Shown piece after piece: positions 1 through 6,093 of a DNA stretch of 6,737 nucleotides. The DNA is from JBAXGE01 sp044344145. GTDB lineage: Bacteria; Planctomycetota; Phycisphaerae; WQYP01. Positions within the stretch are counted from its first letter, which is position 1; every line of letters begins with the position of its first letter. The notes under the pieces are model-generated. The model was given only the letters and a program-made list of their open reading frames with translations. It was not told the origin of the DNA and searched no databases. The translations under genes were made by a program, and so were the position numbers. The DNA is taken from NCBI GenBank assembly GCA_044344145.1, contig JBIJDM010000164.1, positions 1 to 6,737 of the forward strand, written 5' to 3'.

Positions 1-694
1 GATGGCCGTATTCCACCATCCGCTTGGCCTGTTCGATCACCAGCCGCGCCGTGCGCACATGCGATTCATAATCCTCGTCCGAATTGCTCGCCCAGACGTT
101 CGCCTCCGGCAGCGTGCGCCGGAAATCGGTCACTTCTTCGGGCCGTTCGTCAATCAGCATGACGAACACATAAATATCCTTGTGGTTGTGCAGCACGCCC
201 TGGGCGATATGCTTGAGCAGCGTGGTCTTGCCGGTTTTGGGCGGCGCCACAATCAGCCCGCGCTGGCCGCGCCCGATCGGCGTGACCAGGTCCATCACCC
301 GCATGGTCAGCGGCCCGTTGGGGATTTCCAGCTTGATGCGCTCGCGCGGATCAATGACGATGGCCTCGCCCAATTCGCGCAGCCGCATGTAATCCGGTAC
401 CGGCTGGCCGTTGATATCATTGACAAAGCTCGCCTGCGGCCCGCCGCTGCCGCTGCGCCGCCCCGCGTTCACCTGCACGGTCAGCCACAGCCCCGAACGC
501 AGATTGAATTTCCGGATGATGTCCGGCTGCAGGAAAATATCGTCCGGACTGGGCCGGAACTTGCGACTCTGCTGCCGCAGATAGCCCGCGCCTTTTTCGT
601 TGATTTCCAACAACCCGGTCACTAACGTTGACCCCCCGCCACCCGCGCCATGATTGGACGCCGCGCCCGAGGGCTTCGCACTCGCTGAATTCAA
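1..694 (-). CDS. rho: Transcription termination factor Rho, N-terminal part (runs off left edge)
   Basis: Rho is the hexameric RNA helicase that ends transcription at Rho-dependent sites in the cytoplasm. Reading the minus strand from 694 gives 231 residues before the window edge. Residues 27-90 match the Rho RNA-binding cold-shock domain (GLLEINEKGAGYLR, then PDDIF and IIRKFNLRSG). The ATPase core follows, with Walker A PPKTGKT at about 151-157, a Walker B region ending in LIDERPEEVTDF at about 180-191, and the conserved stretch SDEDYESHVRTARLVIEQAK. The chosen start is TTG at 694-692, because GGAG lies 8 nt upstream and a TGA closes the frame about 30 bases further up. A GTG at 622-620 is the alternative. 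Residues 1-26 are low complexity (Ser/Ala/Gly), and the usual helical Rho_N domain is not visible. The gene lies 77 bp downstream of the phosphodiesterase gene on the same strand, so read-through is possible. The family call is near certain; the start is less so. Confidence 0.95.
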   Translation of the reverse strand, partial: MNSASAKPSGAASNHGAGGGGSTLVTGLLEINEKGAGYLRQQSRKFRPSPDDIFLQPDIIRKFNLRSGLWLTVQVNAGRRSGSGGPQASFVNDINGQPVPDYMRLRELGEAIVIDPRERIKLEIPNGPLTMRVMDLVTPIGRGQRGLIVAPPKTGKTTLLKHIAQGVLHNHKDIYVFVMLIDERPEEVTDFRRTLPEANVWASNSDEDYESHVRTARLVIEQAKRMVEYGH

Positions 695-702
695 GAGAAA
701 TA

Positions 703-706
703 CTCC
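703..706 (-). promoter_or_regulatory. Ribosome binding site that decides the rho TTG start
   Basis: GGAG on the minus strand, 8 nt before TTG at 694-692. The phosphodiesterase gene and the GYF_2/DUF4190 gene have the same GGAG at the same 8-nt spacing, which supports TTG over the downstream GTG at 622-620. That GTG has only a G-run about 10 nt upstream. Confidence 0.55.
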
Positions 707-771
707 ATAAAAAATCCGTACCCGTCACCCGACTCCCGCACCGGGACGCCGGAAAAATTAACTCAAGTCGG

Positions 772-1485
772 TCACCGCCGCACCGGCCGGATCAAGTCCG
801 GCTGGTCGGTAATCACACCCTTCACCCCCAGCGCCCCGCATAACGCCACGGTCCCGATGTGGTTGACGGTGTAACTCCACACGTCCAACCCCAGCGTCCC
901 CGCCCGTTCCACCCGGGCCAGCGTCAATAATTCGCTGTTGAGTACCAGGACATCCGCGCCAATTTGGGCCGCCCGTTCGGGCAATTCGTCATCCCATTCA
1001 TCCGCCAGCAAACCCAGCGGAACCAGCGGATAACTGCCGTGCAGTTGGGCCAACTGGTCGGCCGCAAAGCTGATTACCAGACAACGTTGGGTGACACCAA
1101 AATCATACAGATGCCGCAGCAGCAGGTCCGGGGCGATCGGCACTTTTAATTCCAACACCGGCCGGGCTCGATCGGCGATACACGCCAAGGCCTCGCCCAG
1201 TGTGGGAATGCGCACACCCGCAAACCGTGGATGCTTCCAGGTTCCCGCATCCAAACGCATCAAATCATGACTGGTCCAGTCTTGCAGCAGGCCCTGCCCA
1301 CTGGTGGTCCGGCTGATTTCCGCATCGTGGAAAATCACCGGCACGCCGTCGGCCGCCATACGCACATCAAACTCCACGGCCGGGGCCCCTAACTCAATCG
1401 CCCGGTCGAACGCCGCCACCGTATTTTCCGGGTACTCGTTCGACGCGCCCCGATGGGCCACCGCAAATATCGTTGATGCTTCCAT
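772..1485 (-). CDS. Glycerophosphodiester phosphodiesterase (GDPD family)
   Basis: A 237-residue enzyme of the GDPD TIM-barrel family, which hydrolyses glycerophosphodiesters from phospholipid turnover to glycerol-3-phosphate and an alcohol. There is no signal peptide, so it is probably cytoplasmic. Signature residues are present: AHRG with H11 and R12, PENT at 19-22, EFD with E38 and D40, FHD with H53, and LELK with E112 and K114. The C-terminal blocks WSYTVN and GVITDQPD are also typical. The length matches the short bacterial members (about 240 residues). The start at 1485 puts the HRG motif at residue 11 and has GGAG 8 nt upstream (1494-1497). A longer reading frame back to 1773 exists but would overlap the divergent gene and adds no family sequence. 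It is transcribed toward rho with 77 bp between. The exact alcohol specificity cannot be read from the sequence. Confidence 0.92.
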   Translation of the reverse strand: MEASTIFAVAHRGASNEYPENTVAAFDRAIELGAPAVEFDVRMAADGVPVIFHDAEISRTTSGQGLLQDWTSHDLMRLDAGTWKHPRFAGVRIPTLGEALACIADRARPVLELKVPIAPDLLLRHLYDFGVTQRCLVISFAADQLAQLHGSYPLVPLGLLADEWDDELPERAAQIGADVLVLNSELLTLARVERAGTLGLDVWSYTVNHIGTVALCGALGVKGVITDQPDLIRPVRR

Positions 1486-1531
1486 AAGACCAGCTCCCCA
1501 TAATAACCGGGTCGCCGGGGAATTACCCACA

Positions 1532-1560
1532 TTTCTAGCCGGAAAATACCACTTTGGCAA
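1532..1560 (-). promoter_or_regulatory. Sigma-70-like promoter for the GDPD gene (possibly also rho)
   Basis: On the minus strand, TTGCCA at 1560-1555 (5 of 6 to TTGACA) and TAGAAA at 1537-1532 (4 of 6 to TATAAT) are separated by exactly 17 bp. Transcription would begin near 1525, leaving a 5' leader of about 40 nt that contains the GGAG ribosome site. This is a match by eye only, in a region free of other genes. Confidence 0.5.
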
Positions 1561-1580
1561 CCGCGCCGTAATTTTTAGCT

Positions 1581-1608
1581 TTGCACCGCTGGTCATACCC
1601 GTTAATAT
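1581..1608 (+). promoter_or_regulatory. Candidate promoter for the plus-strand four-gene cluster
   Basis: TTGCAC at 1581-1586 and TAATAT at 1603-1608 have a 16-bp spacer. The -35 is a weak match (3 of 6) and the -10 is moderate (4 of 6). Transcription from about 1615 would give a very short leader that just includes the GGAG at 1618-1621. The position between divergent genes is right, but the match is weak. Confidence 0.33.
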
Positions 1609-1629
1609 GCCCGCAACGGAGATACTATT

Positions 1630-2238
1630 ATGGATGCAATTCGCTATTACGTCAAAGGTGCGGACAACGGAACCTACGGACCCGTGGACCTCACCGCACT
1701 GAACCAATGGGTCGCAGAAAACCGCCTCGCGGGCAACACCCTCATTCAGATCGAAGGCACCCAGCGCTGGCAACTCGCCAGCACCATCCCCGAAATCGCC
1801 GCCCTGCTGCCGGGCTATACCGCCCCCGCAACCTCAGCACCAAATGCAACCGATACCACCATTCCCCTCGCCACCACCGCCCCCGGCGTCGCCGGCGTCC
1901 CCCTGCCTACCCCCACCACCGGGCCCGCGCTGGCCTATGGCGCAGCACTGGGCTATAGCACAATGGATCAAGTCACCAACGCCCTCGCCTTTGGCTCCCT
2001 ACTCTGCGGCATCGTCAGCCTCGTCAGTTGCAACCCCATCGGCAGCATCCTCGCCATCGTCTGCGGCCACATGGGTCGCAAACAAATCCGCCAACGCCCC
2101 GAACGCTTCACCGGCGACGGCATGGGCCTCGCCGGCCTGATTCTCGGCTACATCTGTCTGGGTTTATGGGTCGCGTTAATCCTGTTTTATGTCGTCATGT
2201 TTATCGTATTGATCGCCGCCTCCTCGGCCCATCCCTGA
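1630..2238 (+). CDS. GYF_2 (DUF4339) and DUF4190 membrane protein
   Basis: A 202-residue protein of unknown function with two recognisable parts. Residues 4-56 look like a GYF_2 domain: RYYVKGADNGTYGPVDL, a Leu/Trp helix, then TLIQIEGTQRWQLAS before PEI. This fold is thought to bind proline-rich or other peptide partners. Residues 57-115 are a Pro/Thr/Ala-rich linker. Residues 117-196 resemble DUF4190: two hydrophobic segments (about 118-146 and 166-196) flank a basic, polar loop with GRKQIRQR and GDGMGLAGLILGY. The GYF_2 part probably faces the cytoplasm, given no signal peptide and the basic loop, but this is inference. ATG at 1630 has GGAG 8 nt upstream. The stop overlaps the start of the next gene (TGATG), so the two are likely translationally coupled. 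The role is not known; a membrane scaffold for the neighbouring enzymes is one guess. Confidence 0.8.
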   Translation: MDAIRYYVKGADNGTYGPVDLTALNQWVAENRLAGNTLIQIEGTQRWQLASTIPEIAALLPGYTAPATSAPNATDTTIPLATTAPGVAGVPLPTPTTGPALAYGAALGYSTMDQVTNALAFGSLLCGIVSLVSCNPIGSILAIVCGHMGRKQIRQRPERFTGDGMGLAGLILGYICLGLWVALILFYVVMFIVLIAASSAHP

Positions 2239-2825
2239 TGCGTTACCAACTCATCATCTTCGATATGGATGGCACCCTCGTCGAAGAGATGCTCGACTTC
2301 GATCAGATCCGCCGCGACATTGGCCTGCCCGCCCACGGGCCGATCCTCGAACAGATCGCCACGCTGCCCCCCGCGGCCCAAGCCCGCGCCCACACGATTC
2401 TCGAACGCCACGAAGACACCGCCGCCGCGCAAAGCAAGCTCCATCCCGGTGCGGCCGACCTCCTCGCCCAGCTTTCCGCCCTGCGCCTGCAAACCGCCCT
2501 GCTGACGCGCAACTCCCCCGCGTGTACCCAGCAAGTGCTGGCCCGTCACCACCTGCGCTTCGACCACATCGCCACCCGCGCCCATACCCCCTATAAACCC
2601 CACCCCGACAGCATCCTCAACATCGTCCGCGCCCTCAACGCCGATCTCACCCGCACCCTCATGGTCGGCGATGCCATCTACGACCTCCAAGCCGCCCAGC
2701 GCGCCAACTGCGCCAGCGCCTGGCTCAAACCCCGCCACCCGCGCGCCGACCTATCCGCCCACGCCACCTATGTCATCACCAGCCTCCTCCAGCTTCTGCC
2801 CCTCATCACCACCCCCGCCCCCTGA
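2238..2825 (+). CDS. HAD-superfamily phosphatase, phosphoglycolate phosphatase-like
   Basis: A 195-residue HAD hydrolase. All four catalytic motifs are visible: motif I DMDGT with nucleophile D9 and acid/base D11, motif II LLTRNS with T90, motif III lysine K120 in YKPHPD, and motif IV VGDAIYD with D145 and D149. The roughly 60 residues between motifs I and II would form a small helical C1-type cap, placing it near the phosphoglycolate phosphatase/beta-phosphoglucomutase branch. The substrate cannot be read; a small phosphorylated metabolite is likely. The start overlaps the previous stop by one base (TGATG), with no separate ribosome site needed. The acyltransferase gene follows after 17 bp. 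The coding strand is strongly C-rich at third codon positions, like its two downstream neighbours. The protein is probably soluble and cytoplasmic. Confidence 0.88.
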   Translation: MRYQLIIFDMDGTLVEEMLDFDQIRRDIGLPAHGPILEQIATLPPAAQARAHTILERHEDTAAAQSKLHPGAADLLAQLSALRLQTALLTRNSPACTQQVLARHHLRFDHIATRAHTPYKPHPDSILNIVRALNADLTRTLMVGDAIYDLQAAQRANCASAWLKPRHPRADLSAHATYVITSLLQLLPLITTPAP

Positions 2826-2842
2826 CCCGCCTATCATGATGC

Positions 2843-3628
2843 ATGGCTACCCGCACCCAGATTCCCCCCCCGGTCATCAAGCCCAAGCTGCTGCGCTGGT
2901 TCCGCCACTATGGCCGGGGCTATATCCGCAAACATTTTGACGCCCTGCGGCTGGTGCCCCCGCCCTTCACTCCCGACACTCTCGATACCGCCATCATCGC
3001 CGTCAATCACCCATCCTGGTGGGACCCGCTGGTCTGCATGACGCTGGCGGAACATCTGTTCCCCCAACATCGCCACTACGCCCCCATCGACGCCGCCGCG
3101 CTGGAACAATACCGCTTCTTCCGCCATCTGGGCTTCTTCGGCGTCGCCCGCGATACCCGCGCCGGCGCGGCCGAGTTTTTACAACGCAGCACCGCCATTC
3201 TCACCCAGCCCAAAAGCCTGCTCTGGATCACCGTCCAAGGCCACTTTGCCGACCCACGCCAGCGCCCCATCACCCTCGCGCCCGGCATCGGCCATCTCGC
3301 CGCGGCTCTGCCCACGGTGCCCGTGCTCCCGCTGGCACTGGAATACCCCTATTGGGAGCAGCGCTCCCCCGAAGCCCTCGCCGCGTTCGGCCCGCCGCTG
3401 ACGCCCCCCCCCGGCCAGCGCGCCACCGCCTGCACCATCCAAATCACCGCCGCCCTGACCGCCACCATGGACCAATTAGCCCAGCTTGCCCAAGCCCAGG
3501 ACCCCGACGCCTTTACCACCGTGCTCGACGGCCAGGCCCGCGTGAATTGGTTTTATGACCTCTGGCGGCGCGGCCGGGCCTTACTCACCGGGCAACAATT
3601 CACCCCCCGTCACGGCCCGCGGGTATAA
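2843..3628 (+). CDS. PlsC-like (lysophospholipid) acyltransferase family protein
   Basis: A 261-residue protein of the glycerol-3-phosphate/lysophosphatidate acyltransferase fold, which transfers acyl chains at the membrane. Block I is NHPSWWDP, with the catalytic H56 and D61 in HxxxxD spacing. Block II is GFFGVARD (97-104). At block III the usual FPEGTR is replaced by VQGHFADPRQRPI (131-143), followed by APGIGHLA. Block IV is VPVLPLALEY. The HxxxxD pair is intact, so it is probably active, but the altered block III suggests an acceptor other than ordinary lysophosphatidate. No clear transmembrane helix or signal peptide is seen. The ATG at 2843 has no good ribosome site; coupling to the HAD gene 17 bp upstream is plausible. 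Two long C runs lie in the frame (2864-2871 and 3404-3412). The glycosyltransferase gene follows 39 bp downstream, suggesting joint action on one glycolipid. Confidence 0.85.
   Translation: MATRTQIPPPVIKPKLLRWFRHYGRGYIRKHFDALRLVPPPFTPDTLDTAIIAVNHPSWWDPLVCMTLAEHLFPQHRHYAPIDAAALEQYRFFRHLGFFGVARDTRAGAAEFLQRSTAILTQPKSLLWITVQGHFADPRQRPITLAPGIGHLAAALPTVPVLPLALEYPYWEQRSPEALAAFGPPLTPPPGQRATACTIQITAALTATMDQLAQLAQAQDPDAFTTVLDGQARVNWFYDLWRRGRALLTGQQFTPRHGPRV
2864..2871 (+). repeat. Eight-C homopolymer near the start of the acyltransferase gene
   Basis: Eight C in a row covering codons 8-10 of the acyltransferase gene. Slippage of one base would shift the frame almost at the start of the protein. It could be a variable tract or simply a consequence of C-rich codon use. 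Confidence 0.6.
3404..3412 (+). repeat. Nine-C homopolymer inside the acyltransferase gene
   Basis: Nine C in a row encoding three consecutive prolines at residues 188-190. It is the longest single-base run noticed in the window. It falls after the catalytic blocks, so slippage would change only the C-terminal third. Confidence 0.6.
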
Positions 3629-3629
3629 T
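3624..3629 (+). promoter_or_regulatory. Perfect TATAAT -10 element before the glycosyltransferase gene
   Basis: TATAAT matches the sigma-70 -10 consensus exactly and overlaps the acyltransferase stop codon. Transcription would start near 3636, about 32 nt before the ATG at 3668, leaving room for the GAGG ribosome site at 3654-3657. The best -35 candidate (TTCACC, 3599-3604) is weak and 19 bp away, and there is no TGn extension, so function is uncertain. Confidence 0.33.
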
Positions 3630-3667
3630 GGCGGCGTTTCTGGGCGCATCACTGAGGACCCCTCGGC

Positions 3668-4792
3668 ATGTTGTGGCTCGCAATAGCTTGTTTCCTCCTG
3701 GCCTTATGGCCGGCGCTGCAGGCTTGGGCCAATAGCCGGATATTTACCATTCTCCCTCCCGCCAACCCGAACGTGCCCGCACTCAGCCTGCTCATCCCCG
3801 CCCGCGATGAAGAGGCCCACATTGACGGCATCCTCTCCGATGCCCTCGCCAGCGCTGGCGTCACCCTCGAAGTCATCGTGCTCGACGACCACTCCACCGA
3901 CCAGACCCGGCAAATGGTCCAACACTGGCAAGCCGTGGACCCGCGCGTGCGCCTGGAGTCCGCACCCGACCTACCCCCCGGCTGGTGCGGCAAGCAACAC
4001 GCCTGCTGGCAACTGGCCCAATTGGCCACCCATCCCCTGCTGGTCTTTGTGGATGCCGATGTGCGTTTGGAACAATCCGCGCTGGCCCGTATCGCCAGCG
4101 CCATGGCCGCCCGGCCCCAGATCGCGCTGGCCAGCGGCTTCCCGCGCCAAATTACCACCGGCTTTCTCGACCGCCTGCTCATCCCGCTGATCCATTTTGT
4201 CCTGCTGGGCTTTTTACCCCTCGGTCGCATGCGCCGCAGCACCCACCCCGGCTATGCCGCCGGCTGCGGGCAATTATTCATCGCGCGTAAGGAACTCTAT
4301 CTCCGCGTCGGCGGCCATCAGGCCATCCGCGCCACCCGCCACGACGGCCTGAAACTCCCTGCCCTGTTCCGCAAGCATAACTGCGCCACCGACATCTTTG
4401 ACGCCACCGATCTGGCCACCTGTCACATGTACGAATCCGAACCCGCCACCTGGTCCGGCCTGGCCAAAAACGCCACCGAAGGCCTCGGCAGCCCCGGCCG
4501 CATCCTCCCCATGACCCTCATCCTGCTGGGCGGCCAAGTGCTGCCGCTGGTACTCCTGCTGCTCGGTCTCTACTTGCCCCTCCCCCTGCCCACCCTGGCC
4601 CTACTCACCGCCGCCTATCTACTCGCCTACACCACCCGCATCCTCTGTCACCTCCGCTACACCGGCAGCAAACTAGGCACCTTCCTGCACCCCCTCAGCA
4701 TCATCCTGCTCATCACCATCCAATGGTACGCCCTAACCCGCAAACTCCTCGGCGGCCAATCCACCTGGCGCGGCCGCAATTATGGTGGTTAA
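3668..4792 (+). CDS. Membrane family-2 glycosyltransferase, CrtQ/HpnB-like
   Basis: A 374-residue inner-membrane glycosyltransferase of family GT2. One N-terminal anchor helix spans about residues 2-20. The catalytic domain has LLIPARDEE (41-49), VLDDHSTD (71-78, nucleotide binding) and the metal-binding VDADV (128-132, D129 and D131). The acceptor region starts AAGCGQLF at 197. Hydrophobic segments follow at about 170-186, 280-303, 309-327 and 339-357, and the protein ends in STWRGRNY. GWCGKQHAC at 105-113 and the W-x-GR-x-Y ending recall, from memory, staphyloxanthin CrtQ (GKSHAC, EWKGRQY) and hopanoid-associated HpnB. A terpenoid or other lipid acceptor is therefore plausible but not proven. 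The usual ED catalytic pair appears as HD (H225-D226). GAGG lies 10 nt before the ATG. Its partner is likely the acyltransferase upstream. Confidence 0.88.
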   Translation: MLWLAIACFLLALWPALQAWANSRIFTILPPANPNVPALSLLIPARDEEAHIDGILSDALASAGVTLEVIVLDDHSTDQTRQMVQHWQAVDPRVRLESAPDLPPGWCGKQHACWQLAQLATHPLLVFVDADVRLEQSALARIASAMAARPQIALASGFPRQITTGFLDRLLIPLIHFVLLGFLPLGRMRRSTHPGYAAGCGQLFIARKELYLRVGGHQAIRATRHDGLKLPALFRKHNCATDIFDATDLATCHMYESEPATWSGLAKNATEGLGSPGRILPMTLILLGGQVLPLVLLLLGLYLPLPLPTLALLTAAYLLAYTTRILCHLRYTGSKLGTFLHPLSIILLITIQWYALTRKLLGGQSTWRGRNYGG

Positions 4793-4810
4793 GTATGCCC
4801 CCACCCGTAA

Positions 4811-4830
4811 CATGGTCATCTCTGACCATG
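4811..4830. other. Perfect inverted repeat between convergent genes
   Basis: CATGGTCA (4811-4818), a TCTC loop, then TGACCATG (4823-4830) form an exact 8-bp hairpin with a 4-nt loop. It sits in the 98-bp gap between the end of the glycosyltransferase gene and the end of mcrC, where a bidirectional terminator would be expected. Neither side has a T-run, so it is not a classical intrinsic terminator. It could instead block 3' exonucleases or be a protein-binding site. The rest of the gap (4793-4890) holds nothing I recognise. Confidence 0.5.
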
Positions 4831-4890
4831 ATTCCTCCCCTCGTCTCCAGCCTCAACGGGACGTCCAAGGGAAAGTCCGACCGAGTTATG

Positions 4891-6093
4891 TCAGGAATGT
4901 TTGCGCAACTCTTCCAGATTTGCACTGGCTAAGAAGGCTTGCCCTGCAACTTCCAAATCACCATCTATTCCAAACGTCAGATTTCGCACCCTGATGTCGC
5001 CCAGACGCACATCCAAGTTTGCTTTGACGTCACGCGGATAAACCAAGATTGCATTCGTGCATCCTTTGATCTCCGCATAGGTCACGACCTGAGCAATGTC
5101 ATCATTCGCCGGTGTGTCGGGACATTTGTATTTGGTATCTAGGACGCAAAGTATACGGCCCGTTGCCAGGTCGCAGATGACTAGGTCAATGATGAATTTC
5201 AGACGATTTGCTTCCGAGAAACTGACGTTTGCCTGTATTTGCAACGTATAGCCTGCAGGAAGGTGTTCCCGTAGCCATTCGGCAACATAAAGCTCATAGA
5301 GATGCGCCATATCAATCAGGAACGGGAACATTGTATGGTCACCAGCAGCATGCAAAGGCCCGCTTTGCTCCAAGAAAAACCGACACAGACCGTGCAATAC
5401 TTCATAATCGCCATTAAGCCGGTTATAGAGTCGCCCGATGCAGTCGGAGTAATGGAACTGCTGTAACGAGGCAATATCTTGCAACCCGCGGTAGCACCGG
5501 CGCACCGATGGCATAACGCGCTCCGAACATAATCCGCTTTGCGCGATACAACGCAGCGTCCAAAGTAGGATGCGGTTCTCTTCAATATTTGCGGTGTGCT
5601 CTTCATAGTCGCATTTTCGATTGACGACCCATGGTCGACGTACCGCGTCATCTACATCCATACGACCACGAACAAACCCGACTGCCTCACTTTCGGAAAC
5701 GTAGGTTCGGTAGAGCCCTTTTCGTTGCCGATTTAAGATTCGCTTGGCGAGCACATTGGCCAGGCGCTCATAAAACTCCTCCAGTGTTGCACAGTCGAAG
5801 ATACCCTCCATCAACTTGAAGTCGAGTTGATACGCATATTCCATCATCCCAAACAAATTGGTCAAGCCAACTTTGGGGCGAAGGGCCAAACCTAGTTCTT
5901 CTGAGACTGGAATAAACCCAACGTATCCAAGGGAGGTGAGTTTCCACTGGTTGTTGGTGCGGAAATCAGGGAACTCAATATCGAGTTGATCTCGGTAGTT
6001 TTCCCAGAGCCTCTTGGCAACGTCTTCAGACAGCGCGCTGGCAGGCAGCAACCGGGGCTGATACTCCAGCAATTCGACTATCTGTTGACTCAT
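4891..6093 (-). CDS. mcrC: McrC, nuclease subunit of an McrBC-type restriction system
   Basis: A 400-residue McrC-family protein. McrC supplies the endonuclease and stimulates McrB GTP hydrolysis in complexes that cut DNA carrying modified cytosines. The N-terminal half has the family landmarks LGLALRPKVGLTNLFGMMEYAY (in part, 68-88), VRGRMDVDDAVRRP (141-154) and DYEEHTANIEENRILLWTL (162-180). The C-terminal PD-(D/E)xK nuclease shows E267 in the YELYVAEWL helix, D303 in FIIDLV, D319-x-K321 in VLDTKYK, and Q335 with Y339 in AQVVTYA, so it looks catalytically intact. The length is slightly above E. coli McrC (about 350). The ATG at 6093 overlaps the mcrB stop (ATGA) and has GAAGG 7 nt upstream, so the pair is translationally coupled. 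G+C is well below that of the genes left of 4800 and codon use is more mixed, which suggests horizontal acquisition. Confidence 0.93.
   Translation of the reverse strand: MSQQIVELLEYQPRLLPASALSEDVAKRLWENYRDQLDIEFPDFRTNNQWKLTSLGYVGFIPVSEELGLALRPKVGLTNLFGMMEYAYQLDFKLMEGIFDCATLEEFYERLANVLAKRILNRQRKGLYRTYVSESEAVGFVRGRMDVDDAVRRPWVVNRKCDYEEHTANIEENRILLWTLRCIAQSGLCSERVMPSVRRCYRGLQDIASLQQFHYSDCIGRLYNRLNGDYEVLHGLCRFFLEQSGPLHAAGDHTMFPFLIDMAHLYELYVAEWLREHLPAGYTLQIQANVSFSEANRLKFIIDLVICDLATGRILCVLDTKYKCPDTPANDDIAQVVTYAEIKGCTNAILVYPRDVKANLDVRLGDIRVRNLTFGIDGDLEVAGQAFLASANLEELRKHS

Noticed and set aside
2..625. A 207-residue open frame on the plus strand opposite rho
   Set aside because: It is exactly antisense to the rho coding frame, and its composition (His/Arg/Pro-rich) is that of a mirror of a GC-rich gene. 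Rho on the other strand is unmistakable.
417..728. A 103-residue minus-strand frame starting upstream of rho
   Set aside because: It is in a different frame from rho, overlaps it fully and has no recognisable sequence. It also does not restore the missing Rho N-terminal domain.
695..771. An intrinsic terminator for the GDPD gene or a structured rho leader
   Set aside because: Short T-runs are present on the minus strand, but only a weak 4-bp stem (TCCC/GGGA) was found and it is not next to a T-run. No terminator could be supported.
1486..1773. A 96-residue N-terminal extension of the GDPD protein
   Set aside because: It would cover the divergent promoter region and overlap the start of the GYF_2 gene. 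The HRG motif normally lies near the N-terminus, and the ATG at 1485 has a good ribosome site.
2187..2738. A 183-residue minus-strand frame, Gly/Val-rich
   Set aside because: It is antisense to the HAD gene, whose four catalytic motifs are all intact on the plus strand.
3649..4242. A 197-residue minus-strand frame
   Set aside because: It is antisense to the glycosyltransferase gene and has no family features.
4859..4866. The palindrome GGACGTCC
   Set aside because: A single 8-bp palindrome without repeats or spacing to a promoter is expected by chance.
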